Shown piece after piece: positions 1 through 11,317 of a DNA stretch of 64,000 bases. Both the position numbers and the translations under genes were made by a program. How positions within the stretch are numbered: position 1 is the first letter of the stretch; each line of letters starts with the position of its first letter. The DNA is taken from positions 19,416,052 through 19,480,051 of the forward strand of contig AP025066.1 in assembly GCA_036186865.1 (NCBI GenBank), written 5' to 3'. A model generated the notes under the pieces. The model did no database searches. It had not been told where the DNA came from and was given only the letters and a program-made list of their open reading frames with translations. Source of the stretch: Eustoma russellianum. Its lineage: Eukaryota > Streptophyta > Magnoliopsida > Gentianales > Gentianaceae.

Positions 1-2
1 AC

Positions 3-880
3 CCTGACAAGGAGCGGAACAAAAATAGACCCGTCTCAGATCCTAAACAAAGGAAACGTGCACTAAAGGCCTCCACATGGAGTGACTCATCAGACTCTGA
101 AACTGAGACCGAAGAGGAGACCGCTCAAGTTTGCTTCGCTTCAAAGGCGTCTAATGAGGTATCATCCGATTCTGACTCTGACTCTGAACCTTCTTATGAT
201 GATCTTTTTAGTCATATCTTGAATTACATAAATTTACTAAGACTCTCGCAAAAGAAAAGAAACGTTTAATTGAAGACAAGAAACTGTTAGAATCTTCTAA
301 CGAGAATCTTGTCGCTCAATTAAGCGATTCAAAGAAAGAGTCTTCATGTGTCATCACTGCATTAAAAACCGAGATCTCATCATTAACTTCTCAAAATAAT
401 GAAATGAAATCCGAGATTTCAAATTTGAAATCAAGGAATACAGACTTAGAGAAAATGATGAAACAATTCGATACAGGGTCAAACATGCTGCATCGCATCA
501 TATTATCGCAAAAGCATGACAGTGACAAAACTGGATTGGGTACGTTGATACTAACGAAGTATCAACCAAACCAACCAAGTTTGTTGTGTCTAAAAAGTAG
601 ACACCCCTAAGCATCAAGTGGCGTCTAAGATGACGCAAAAAGCACCCCCTTCCACACGCCCCACTCCCTCATATCATGTGAAATATAATGTTGTACCATA
701 TAGATATGAGAAAAGAACAATGCATACACGAATACATATCATCCACGCACTACGCACACGCACACAAGGACATATCACAAACGTCCTTCATACAATGAGT
801 ATAGAGGAGTCCTTGGGCAAAGACCCAAAGTACATGCACCACATGTATACTATATCGCACATCATTCTTGCCATTTGATA
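3..880 (+). pseudogene. gag C-terminal part of SIRE copy A
   Basis: Reading from base 3, the frame gives a basic stretch, an acidic Ser/Asp/Glu-rich stretch (TWSDSSDSETETEEET), then YDDLF. This is the usual gag region after the zinc knuckle in SIRE elements. A frameshift near 230-240 moves the coding frame. The continuation to about 530 is a heptad-like coiled coil with repeated S-x-I-S-x-L-K-S patterns, followed by SQKHDSDKTGLG, which has a close counterpart in copy B (SQKHDNDKTGLG near 7458). Further frame breaks follow before the protease. The product would be a nucleocapsid-forming structural protein. No zinc knuckle is present, because the N-terminal half is outside the window. Confidence 0.75.
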
Positions 881-1017
881 GACCGAGAAGGATCACCCAA
901 GTATGGGTACCGAAAGGTACCTTTACAAAAGGTGATTAACTAACTCGAAAGGACCCAAAATTAAAAGGGTACCTAAATCACCTTTTACATTGCAGGGAGA
1001 CCACTCATCAAAAGACA

Positions 1018-2360
1018 CATCAATAAAGTGGTTCCTTGACAGTGGTTGCTCGAGGCACATGAGGTGACCCGAGCCTTTCTCCAAATTAAAGAAGGTCACA
1101 AAAGGCGGATCCGTGACCTTTGGAGACAACAATGAAGGCAAGATCATTGGTAAAGGTACGATTGGAAATCCGATACACTTCAAATCTCCAACGTGTTTTT
1201 GGTAAGCAACTTATCTTACAATCTTCTTAGTATTTCTCAATTTGTTGACAATGGTTTCAATGTGTGTTTTACTCACCCTTATTGTAATATAATAAATAAA
1301 AATGGAGAAACTTTAAAAGGAAAACGTGAAGGAAATATATTCACACTATCTATGGATGATGTAGTAGCGCAAAGTTAAATTTTATGTCAAATGAACCCAA
1401 TGTGAATTTGTGGCATAGACGTTTAGGACACATAGGTATTTCTACACTAGAAAAATTGCAACGAAAGAACCTAGTACGGGGATTGCCTAGCTTGATTTAG
1501 ACAACTTTCAGTTGTGTGAATCTTGCATAAAAGGCAAACAAACACGTGAGTCACTTAAGCCTAAAAATGAGATAAGCACGACTAGAATACTAGAACTATT
1601 GCATATCGATTTGTTTGGTCCTAGTCGCACTACAAGCCTTGGTGGGCGTCACTATGCATGCGTGATTGTTGATGACTTTTCTCGTTATACTTGGACTTTA
1701 TTTCTTGCACATAAGGATGATAGCGCCGTAGAAATCGCTAAATTAATTAAACAACTTGAAAATCAATACGGCGTAAATGTGAAAAGAATAAGAAGCGATA
1801 GAGGCGGTGAGTTTAAAAATAAAGAGATGATTTCATTTGTGAAGAAAAAGGAATTAAACATGAGTTTTCGCCACCTAGAACTCCACAATTAAATGGAGTA
1901 GTAGAAAGAAAGAATCGCACACTACAAGAAATCGCTAGAACCATGCTTTGCGAAAATAAATTGCCTAGATTTCTGTGGGCGGAAGCCGTAAATTGTGCAT
2001 GCTATATTGTAAATCGCCTATCTATAAGAAAGAAAATAAACAAGACGCCTTACGAAATTTTGAATGATCGCATGCCTAAGATAGATTATTTTCGTGTGTT
2101 TGGATGCAAATGTTTTGTCTTGAATACAAAAGATAACTTAGATAAATTTGAATCCAAATCGATTGAGTGCATTTTTATTGGGTATTCCATAAATTCAAAA
2201 GCATATAGATGTTATGATCCTCTCACTAGACAAATCATAGAATCTATTCATGTTAAATTCAATGAATTTGGAGAGATTGATAAAGAAAAGGAATATGATG
2301 ATGATTTTGAATTGAAACCCGTTTTGGATGAAGAAAATGATCTTTTGATATGCATGAGAT
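1018..2360 (+). pseudogene. Protease and integrase segment of SIRE copy A
   Basis: An aspartic-protease-like DSG motif lies at 1038-1046 (WFLDSGCSRHM). It is followed by FGDNNEGKIIGKG and the FLVSNLSYNLLSISQF block typical of plant copia elements. The GAG-pre-integrase zinc-binding region (NLWHRRLGHIGISTL) starts near 1405. The integrase core follows with HIDLFGP near 1602, VDDFSRYTW near 1670 and IRSDRGGEF near 1790, supplying the first two catalytic aspartates. A frameshift near 1840-1890 separates them from the glutamate block (NGVVERKNRTLQEIA near 1893), so the core is broken. The C-terminal part continues to about 2360 with FRVFGCKCFVLN. Confidence 0.85.
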
Positions 2361-2499
2361 GAATGAAACACTAGAAATGCATGATCATATAGAAATGCAT
2401 GATAACTTAGAAAATAATCAACCAAGATGGCATAGAGATCACCCACATGATCTCATCATAGGCGACATCACTCACGGTGTGCGACCACGTAGAAGAATC

Positions 2500-4076
2500 A
2501 CTTCGGATGAAATAAATGAATTTCATGCTATGATTTCTGAAATTGAGCCTAAAAATGTGCATGATGCTTTGAGTGATTCATCTTGGATTGATGCTATGCA
2601 TGACGAACTTAATCAATTCGTTAGAAATGATGTATGGGATTTAGTGCCACGACCACAAGATAAGACAATAATAGGCACAAAGTGGGTTTAGGAACAAAAT
2701 GAATGAAGAAGGAAAGGTCGTTAGAAATAAAGCAAGACTCGTAGCTCAAGGATATAATCAAGAAGAAGGAATAGACTACGATGAAACATTTGCACCCGTA
2801 GCACGTTTAGAAGCATACGACTCTTACTTGCTATTGCTTGCATGAAAGATTTTAAATGTATCAAATGGACGTCAAAAGTGCTTTTCTAAACGGATTTATA
2901 CAAGAAGAAGTATACGTGAAGCAACCACCCGGTTTTGAAGATTTGAAACATCCTGATCACGTGTACAAACTAAAGAAGGCACTATATGGACTAAAGCAAG
3001 CGCCTAGAGCATGGTATGATCGTTTTGCTACTTTTCTTTTAGAAAATAATTTTAAACGTGGTACTATAGATAGTACACTATTTTTGAAACAAGAAAAATC
3101 AGATTTACTTATTATTCAAATTTACGTAGATGACATTATTTTCGGTTCTACCTCACATAGACTCGTTAAGATTTTGAAAATTGTATGAAAGCTGAATTTG
3201 AAATGTCTATGGTTGGTGAACTTAATTATTTTCTTGGCTTGCAGATTAAGCAAACGAGTAAAGGAATTCATATAAGCCAAGCTAAGTACGTAAATGACAT
3301 GATCAAGAAGTTCAATTTTGAAAATTTGAAACCATCCCCCACGCCTATGAGTGTTACTACTAAATTAGACAAAGATGAACATGGTAAAGACGTTGATAAT
3401 GGATTATATCGATCTATGATAGGTTCTTTACTATATTTAACTGCTAGTAGGCCTGACATCATGTTTAGCGTATGCATGTGTGCTCGTTTTCAAAGTCAAC
3501 CTAAGGTGTCACACTTAAATGCTTAAAAGGTAAAAAGAATATTCCGCTATATTAAGCACACGCCCACCTTAGGTATTTGGTACGATAAGGATTCTACATT
3601 CGACTTACATGCTTACACTGATGCAGATTATGGTGGCTGCAAAATAGATAGAAAAAGCACGAGCGGAACTTGCCAATTTATAGGAAATTCCCTTATTTCA
3701 TGGTTTTCCAAAAAGCAAGCAAGTGTTGCTTTGTCCACTACTGAGGCTGAGTATATGGCTCTTAGCCTTTGTTGCACACAGTTGTTGTGGATAAAACAAC
3801 AACTTTCGGACTTTGGAATTACCGTAGATAAAATTCCTATATATTGTGATAGTATGAGTGCAATAAATTTGTCTAAGAACCCCGTATTACACTCTAAGGC
3901 TAAGCATATAGAAGTTCGCTATCATTTTCTTCGTGATCACGTTAACAATGGTAATATTGTCATAGATCACGTACGCACAGAATCAAGTAGCGGATATATT
4001 TACAAAGGCCTTAAATCAAGCCACATTTGAATCTCTCCGTTCTAAATTAGGCATGCTTCCTGTTGATGTGATTTAA
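2500..4076 (+). pseudogene. Reverse transcriptase and RNase H of SIRE copy A
   Basis: The copia reverse transcriptase begins with the conserved W-x-x-A-M-x-x-E block (SSWIDAMHDELNQF) and NDVWDLVPRP. A frameshift at about 2690 follows GTKWV. The fingers and palm continue from about 2856 (MDVKSAFLNG, KALYGLKQAPRAWYDRF). The YVDD catalytic motif is intact at 3123-3134. A further break near 3185 separates the thumb (ELNYFLGLQIKQ), and another is at 3525. The RNase H domain (DADYGGCKIDRKSTSGTC, STTEAEYMALS) runs to about 4076, where SRSKLGMLP-like coding and a stop end pol. The order RT then RNase H, downstream of integrase, confirms Ty1/copia. Confidence 0.88.
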
Positions 4077-4136
4077 TGCGATATCATTGATTTACTTTCC
4101 TTTTTGACAGGAATCTTTTGATTAACTTTCCAAAAT

Positions 4137-4347
4137 AAAGGGGGAGAGAGAAGCATGATTTAAGGGGGAGAGAGAGAGAGAGATTTAAGGGGGAGAGAGA
4201 TCACTGATTGATCCTAATTGCATGAATCAAGGGGGAGCCGGATTTGAAATTCGAAATTCAAATTTCAAATCTGTGCATAATTCAAGGGGGAGAGATAACA
4301 CTTAAATCATGTACACTAGTTATTTTGAAAATCATCAAAAGGGGGAG
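4137..4347 (+). promoter_or_regulatory. Cluster of polypurine tracts, SIRE copy A
   Basis: Six GGGGGAG-type purine runs occur between the end of pol and the LTR, near 4138, 4163, 4187, 4230, 4284 and 4337. The last, at 4337-4347, touches the LTR and is the expected plus-strand primer. Multiple copies of the tract are a known trait of the SIRE lineage. Confidence 0.8.
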
Positions 4348-4349
4348 AT

Positions 4350-4414
4350 TGTAGAAATATGAGGGTTTGAGTGATTTCAAAATAAAGAAATTTGAATATA
4401 TATATATATAAACG

Positions 4415-4449
<35 letters not shown>

Positions 4450-7369
4450 AGTGTACATGTATGCATGATAACTTGCCTTATTTAGCTTATATATTATGTT
4501 GCCGTACTAACGAGCCATGAAGCTTTAAAGCTTACATCATATGGCGAACATTTGTTGAGTTTATACTATTTTCAGGTGCCACAATTAATGAACTAAAGTA
4601 GTTCATTAAGTGAAGTACTTAGTTTAATAAACTAAGTAGTTCATTAAAGGAAGATGCATTTGGAAAAGGCATAAAGGCAACATGGCTATGGAAGGAAAGT
4701 TCTCTCCTCCTCCCCACATCAATTTCACACGCCAATATACATATATATATATTTTCAGATTTTTTTAAAAGGCACATACACATGTATTCCAACGTACTAT
4801 CGACACGTTATATCTTACGAACGTACGTTTACGTCACACCACTATACTTAACTCATATTTATGAGTATATTCAGATCTTATATCATATGATATAAGATAT
4901 GGTGATGACAAATTAAATACGACACGATAAAAGGTTCTAAACCGAAATTTGTCGTATCGGGCGATACCGAAACTTCGCCAACGTGTCACGTACTTGCCAT
5001 AAATAAATGGCCAGCCCATATACATCAAAATTATTAAAATTTCGTGCCATACACTGTATATTGAGACAAAAATACTTTCCATGTTGGCACACACAAATCA
5101 TCCCACATTTAGGCCAAAATGTGAAGATTCCAATTTTATTTTTGTCACATGTTTATGGTACCACTTTAAATCAGCCAAGTGCTGAAATTAAAGTATATAT
5201 TATATATATATGTATAACATAATATATATAGCATGTGCAAAAGTTGGAATTTAAATTAGAGAAAAATCGGGTAATCGATAAATATCGAAAATTCGGTTTT
5301 CTACGCACTTGACATGGAACGTTTTTCTTGAACATGATGTGGCACGTATCTAGACACTTTTTACATATAATATACATCTTAAAGTGTTCTAGAAAATTAA
5401 ATTAAGGGCTGATTGGAATATTACATGTGTGTATTATTAAATGTGCACTATTTTTCAAAGTTAGCAAAAATAAATTTCAGCACATGTATATACACTTCAA
5501 AACGTCACCCAGCTGAGATGGAGCACATGTGGAGCCTTGTTGGCATGTTGATTGGTCAAGATCAATCATACAATGTTGATGAATCAAAGAGAGAAGCTAC
5601 AAAAGGTAAGTTTTCAACATACACCTCTCTTATGTCACATGCTGAAAATTTCAGCATGTCACATACCAAGTGGACGTTTTCTTCATCATTAAGGAAGATA
5701 AATTGTCAATTTTTTATTAAGGAATAAATCAAAGGAGTTATGGAAATGATTTGAATTGTATTAAGTGTGATATTCTTCATATCACACATGCTGAAATTTT
5801 TCAGCATGTGTGAAGATGTTATGGCCGAAATTCCTCCTTGGTGTCCAAATTCATTCTCCATCTTGTAGCAAGACTTACCTTAATAATGGATGTATTTTTA
5901 TGGAAGAAATTCAAAGAATGGAAGAAATCTAGAGTTATTTCATGTGGTAAATGCTGAAAATTTCAGCATTGAAATCATAGGATGGCCGATTTTTTGAGAT
6001 AGAAAGAGGGATTTTTGTGTCTCAAATTTATGTGAATATCTCTTAAGTTATGGAATGTATTATGTGATGATTATTTGGCAAATATTCAGTGTTTTTTTTC
6101 AGAATATCCATGTCATCAAATGATGACAACATTGAGCCAATCAAAAGGTGCCAAGTAAGCAATGACTAAATGATGGTCCAATGGATGATGCCAAGCAAGC
6201 AAAACATTGTCACCATGATGTCTCACACTCTCTCAAGCATTAAAAGGAAAGTTTCAAGAGGGGAGAAGGGTGCAAGGGGACGGCTACATGCTATAAGGGA
6301 GGAAGAGAAGAACAAACAAAATAACACCAAGAATTACATTCAAAAGTGATCAAAGTGCAAAAGCTTTCTTCTCCTACACTTTCTTTCTTTCTTCTCTTGT
6401 AAAAAGCCTATTGTACTTTACTTCTTTCATTCTTGAATAGGCTTCATAGAAACCACCATTCATACATCTTTGTAAAAGATTGATCAAGGTGTGATCAATC
6501 TTCATTCTAGCGAGGTGGTGGTGTTCGTGCAAATTGTACTAGCAATACAAGGTTTGTAAAGGGTTGGAGTTAAGGTGTAACTCTATCAACCCTGCGGTAA
6601 GGTGTACTGCGTGTGTGAAATTAGTGTGAACCAAGGAAGGTGTTCCTTGAAGACTGGAGTAGGTTGTTTATAACCGAACCAGTATAAAATTCTTGGTGCA
6701 ATTTACTTTCTGATTTACGTTTCAGTTTCTGCGCTGTTTACTCATATTGTTCACGTTCGCAAAAATAGTAAACGTTTTCTAAAAATTATAAAAATTTCCA
6801 GAAACATACATAAACGTTCTAGGGTTAATTTGGCACAAGTTTCAACCCTTTTGGACAAGTATAGGTCAGTCAAACATCAAAAGTTCTGAGACTAGTGCAG
6901 TCTGATTTTCAGACTTGCAAAGGTTGAGACTTTGGTGGTATTTGACCTACTTCCAAAAGAATTTTCAAAAACTGTTTCAACCCATTTCAATATAGTGTGT
7001 GAGGAGTTATTGGTAAAATTTTCAGATCATTTGGACATTCACACAAATAGGAATTAATTTTTCAAAACCATCTACCGTTTCTGGCAGATTTGCACAATCT
7101 GAGTGCCAACGGTTTTTGAAGGGGTTAAAGGTTGAATTTTGATTTGAAATTTTTAGGGGACCCTCATAACATCTGAGGCTAAGTTCTCTCAAAATTTCAT
7201 AATTTTTGGAGACCTCTAACCTGGTTTTAAAAACGTTTTAAAACAGGTCCTGAAAACAGAATCTGTTTTCAGAACTTGAATTGTTCAAGGTTAAAGAAAT
7301 TTTAAAAAGCACACTTTCCGCACCATCTATTCAACTCCCCCCTTCTAGTGGTGCCTTGCAGATCCTACA
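4350..7369 (+). repeat. 3' LTR of SIRE copy A (about 3.0 kb)
   Basis: The LTR starts TGTAGAAAT directly after the last polypurine tract and ends GATCCTACA, so the termini are TGTAG and CTACA. The same LTR subfamily occurs inverted at 35392-38431. It carries an AT microsatellite near 4397-4443, three hairpin-forming palindromes with the core CATGCTGAAA/TTTCAGCATG between 5637 and 5970, and a conserved block near 6630-6700 that all SIRE LTRs in the window share. It contains no coding region. Confidence 0.88.
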
Positions 7370-7909
7370 GACTTGAGATCAAAAAACATAGAATTAGAGA
7401 ATATTGTTAAGAAATTTGATAAAAGAACTTGCATGCTAGATCATCTTATCTCTTCTCAAAAGCATGACAATGACAAAACCGGATTAGGGTATAGTAAAGA
7501 TACTCATGTACAAAGTAAATCTACAAACTTTGTTGCATCATCATTCAAACAACAACATGTCTTAACAATTGAGAAGCCTAAGAAGGTAACAATACAAACT
7601 AGCAAGACATTAATGGCATCTCATCGCACTACCTATAGTTCATCACATGAAAAATACAAGCATGTTCCATATAGATATCAAAGGAAGTCATTAAAGCATA
7701 TGCAACATTCATATCGTACAAACGCATCTAGATCACACACATTGCCAACAAACCGAAACACTTATCACAAATCAACTCACATTGGCACATTCGGCCACTA
7801 TAGGCAAAATAGAGATGAAAACAACATGTACTATATCTTATCATCTTTTGGAAGACCAAGAAAGATTACCCAAGTTTGGATACCAAAAGGTATTCTTACG
7901 AAGGTCTAA
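7370..7909 (+). pseudogene. gag C-terminal part of SIRE copy B
   Basis: The frame opens at the LTR junction with a coiled-coil stretch (SKNIELENIVKKFDKR) and SQKHDNDKTGLG, matching copy A around 440-540. It continues through a basic Ser/Thr/His-rich tail to the RKITQVWIPKG motif that precedes protease in this lineage, and stops at 7907-7909. About 178 codons are open. The upstream gag, including any CCHC knuckle, is absent. Confidence 0.78.
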
Positions 7910-7969
7910 ATCACTAACCCATAAGGACCCAAAATTAAAGGGTACCTAAGTTAGTGTTGTGTTTTGTAG

Positions 7970-9390
7970 GTAGCAAAAGATATAGGAAATAAGTGGTTTC
8001 TTGATAGTGGGTGTTCAAGACATATGACGGGTGATCCAATTCTATTTTCCAAATTAAAGAAAGTTGAAAAAGGAGGATCCGTAACCTTTGGAGATAACAA
8101 TGAAGGTCGAATCATTGGAAAAGGAACAATCGGAAATCCAAGTACTCTTCAAATCTCCAACGTGTTCCTAGTAAGTAATCTATCATACAACTTACTTAGT
8201 ATTTCACAATTTCTTGATAATGGTTATGATGTGTGTTTCTCTCATCCATATTGCAATATTGTTAATAAAAATGGAGAAACCGTACTAAAAGAAAAGGAAA
8301 AAGAGAAGGAAATATTTTTACACTATCCATAGATGATATGCTAGATGCTAGAGTAAAATGTTTTATGACAAATGAACCAAATGTGAATTTATGGCATAGA
8401 CGGTTAGGACATATTGGCATATCAACTCTTGAAAAACTTCAACGAAAGAATCTAGTACGAGGATTGCCTAAACTTGATACGGATAACTTTAATTATGTGA
8501 ATCTTGTATTAGAGGCAAACAAACACGTGAATCACTTAAGTCTAAGAATGAGATCAGCACATTTACTATCTTAGAACTATTACACATTGATTTGTTTGAT
8601 CCTAGTCGTACTAAAAGCCTTGGAGGGAGACACTATGCATGTGTCATAATTGATGATTTTTCTCGCTATACATGGACTTTATTTCTTGCAAATAAAGATG
8701 ATAGTGCAGTTGAGATTGCCAAATTAATAAAACAACTTGAAAATGAATATGGCATAAATGTGAAGAAAATTAGAAGCGATAGAGGCGGTGAATTTAAAAA
8801 TAAAGATATGATTGCATTTTGTGAAGAAAAGGGTATTAAACATGAATTTTCACCACCTAGAACACCTCAATCAAACGGCGTAGTAGAAAGAAAGAATAGG
8901 ACACTACAAGAAATTGCAAGAACAATGTTATGTGAAAATAAACTACCTAAATTCTTGTGGGCAGAAGCTGTAAATTGTGCATGCTATATAGTCAACCGTT
9001 TATCAATTAGAAAGAAAATAAACAAAACTCCTTATGAGATTTTAAATGATCGAATGCCCAAGATTGACTATTTTCGTGTGTTTGGATGTAAATGCTTTGT
9101 ACTCAACAACAAAAGATAATCTAGATAAATTTGAGTCTAAATCCATTGAATGCATCTTTGTTGAATATTCTGTAAATTCTAAGGCATATAGATGTTATGA
9201 TCCTATCACTAGGCAAATCTTAGAATCTATTCATGTGAAATTCAATGAATTCGGTGAACATGAAACAATTAAAGATTATGATGGTGATTTTGAACTCGAA
9301 TCTGTGATTGATGATATAGAAGAAAATATAGTACATGATGAACACAACACACTAGAAACGAATGATCACTTAGAAATGCATGAAACTTAG
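7970..9390 (+). pseudogene. Protease and integrase segment of SIRE copy B
   Basis: Protease: WFLDSGCSRHMTGDP with DSG at 8003-8011, followed by FGDNNEGRIIGKGTIGNP and SNLSYNLLSISQF; the frame breaks near 8330. GAG-pre-integrase: NLWHRRLGHIGISTLEKLQ from about 8385, with a break near 8575. Integrase core from about 8580: HIDLFDPSRT supplies the first aspartate, IRSDRGGEFKN the second, and NGVVERKNRTLQEIA the glutamate. All three catalytic residues are therefore present in one open stretch to about 9080. A one-base shift at about 9115 breaks the C-terminal domain, which resumes as DKFESKSIECIF. The domain would insert the cDNA into the genome; here it is disrupted. Confidence 0.87.
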
Positions 9391-9479
9391 AAAATAATCA
9401 AACAAGATTTCATAAGAATCATCCACATGAACTTATCATAGGCGATATATCACAAGGTGTACGACCACGTAGAAGAATA

Positions 9480-11051
9480 AATCAAGATGAAATAAATCAA
9501 TTCCATGCATGATTTCGGAAATAGAACCCAAGAATGTGTTTGATGCTTTAAATGATTCTTCTTGGATTGATGCTATGCATGATGAACTTAATCAATTTAC
9601 AAGAAATGATGTTTGGGATTTAGTACCTCAACCACAAGATAAAACAATAATAGGTACAAAATGGGTGTTTAGAAACAAAATGAATGAAGATGGTAAAGTG
9701 GTTAGAAACAAAGCTAGGCTTGTAGCTCAAGGATATAATCAAGAAGAAGGCATAGACTATGATGAAACATTTGCACCCATAGCACGATTAGAAGCTATAC
9801 GATTACTACTTGCTAATGCTTGCATAAAGAATTTTAAACTTTACCAAATGGACGTAAAAAGTGCATTCTTAAATGGTTTTATACAAGAAGAAGTCTATGT
9901 AAAACAACCACCTGGCTTTGAGGATATGATATATCCTAATCATGTATACAAGTCAAAGAAAGCGCTATATGGCTTAAAACAAGCTCCTAGAGCTTGGTAC
10001 GATCGTTTTGCCACTTTCCTCTTAGAAAATAGATTTAAAAGAGGAACCATCAACAGTACACTATTCTTAAAACAAGAAAAATCAGATTTACTTATTCTTC
10101 AAATTTATGTTGATGATATTATCTTTGGATCTACTTGTGAAAATTAGTTGAAGAATTTGAAAACTGTATGAAATCTGAATTTGAAATGTCGATGGTAGGT
10201 GAACTAAATTATTTTCTTGGCTTGCAAATTAAACAAATTAATAAAGGAATACACATAAGTCAAGCAAAATATGTGAATGACATGATTAAGAAGTTTAGTT
10301 TTGAGAATTTAAAGCCATCTACCACTCCCATGAGTACATCAACTAAGCTCGATAAAGATGAAATTGGAAAAGACTTTGATAAAGGATTGTATAGATCTAT
10401 AATTGGCTCTTTGCTTTATCTTACTGCAAGTAGACCTGATATCATGTTTAGTGTATGTATGTGTGCTCGTTTTCAAAGTAACCCGAAAGTCTCACATTAT
10501 AATGCTGTAAAACGAATATTTCGGTACATTAAGCACACTCCCACATTAGGTATTTGGTATTATAAAAACTCTGAATTCAATCTACATGCTTATACTGATG
10601 CTGATTATGGAGGGTGTAAGATAGACAGAAAAAGTACAAGTGGTACATGTCAATTTATTGGAAACTCATTGGTATCATGTGTTCAAAAAACAAGCTAGTG
10701 TAGCATTATCAACTACTGAGGCAGAATACATGGCGTTAAGTCTTTGTTGCACACAGTTATTATGGCTAAAACACAAATTTCAGACTTTGGGATAACTGTA
10801 AATAAAATCCCCATATATTGTGACAGTACAAGTGCTATCAACTTATCTAAGAACCCTGTTTACACTCTAAGGCAAAACACATAGATGTAAGATATCATTT
10901 TCTTCGTGATCATGTAAGTAATGGTAATATTATTATAAATCACGTTCGTACTGAAGAACAAATAGCTGATATCTTTACAAAAGCCCTTAATCAAGAAACG
11001 TATGAAAATTTACGATCTAAATTAGGCATGATTTCCATTGATATGCTATAA
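9480..11051 (+). pseudogene. Reverse transcriptase and RNase H of SIRE copy B
   Basis: The reverse transcriptase is open for over 200 codons from 9509 to 10147 (SSWIDAMHDELNQF, GTKWVFRNKMNEDG, ARLVAQGYNQEEGIDYDE, ALYGLKQAPRAWYDRF). An intact YVDD motif lies at 10106-10117. A one-base change near 10140 breaks the link to the thumb (ELNYFLGLQIKQ), which is then open to about 10698. RNase H is present as DADYGGCKIDRKSTSGTCQF and, after another break, TEAEYMALSLCC near 10720. The pol frame ends at about 11051. This is the best preserved copia polymerase in the window, but at least two frame breaks make it inactive as read. Confidence 0.88.
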
Positions 11052-11096
11052 AATTGTTTTGCTCCAAATGTATCTTTTGATGTGATTTACAAAATC

Positions 11097-11316
11097 AAGG
11101 GGGAGAAAATGCATGATTTCAGGGGGAGAAAAAGCATGATTTTAAGGTCAGAGAGAGTGAGAATTTGCTAATTCAAATGTATGATATAAAGGGAGAGATT
11201 GATTTAAGGGGGAGTATTTGAAATTAGATTTTGAAATACATCTTATGAATGCGTAAGTGTGATTATATCTAAATCATGACTAAAGGTTATTTTACAAATC
11301 ATCAAAAGGGGGAGAT
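11097..11316 (+). promoter_or_regulatory. Cluster of polypurine tracts, SIRE copy B
   Basis: Purine runs of the AAGGGGGAGA type occur near 11098, 11121, 11180, 11196 and 11305. The last abuts the LTR. This repeats the arrangement seen in copy A and supports the same lineage. Confidence 0.75.
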
Positions 11317-11317
11317 T

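Larger units (their letters stand above)
1..7369 (+). mobile_element. SIRE-type Ty1/copia retrotransposon A (5' end outside window, degenerate)
   Basis: This is the internal region and 3' LTR of a copia retrotransposon of the SIRE/Maximus lineage. Domain order is gag tail, protease, integrase, reverse transcriptase, RNase H, which is the copia order. Lineage clues are the acidic Ser/Asp-rich gag tail followed by a coiled coil, a very long LTR, and a run of several GGGGGAGA polypurine tracts before the 3' LTR. Frameshifts and stops break the polyprotein many times, for example near 235, 880, 1375, 1890, 2690, 3190 and 3525, so this copy cannot be autonomous. Its 5' LTR and primer-binding site lie before the window, if they exist. 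Confidence 0.9.
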
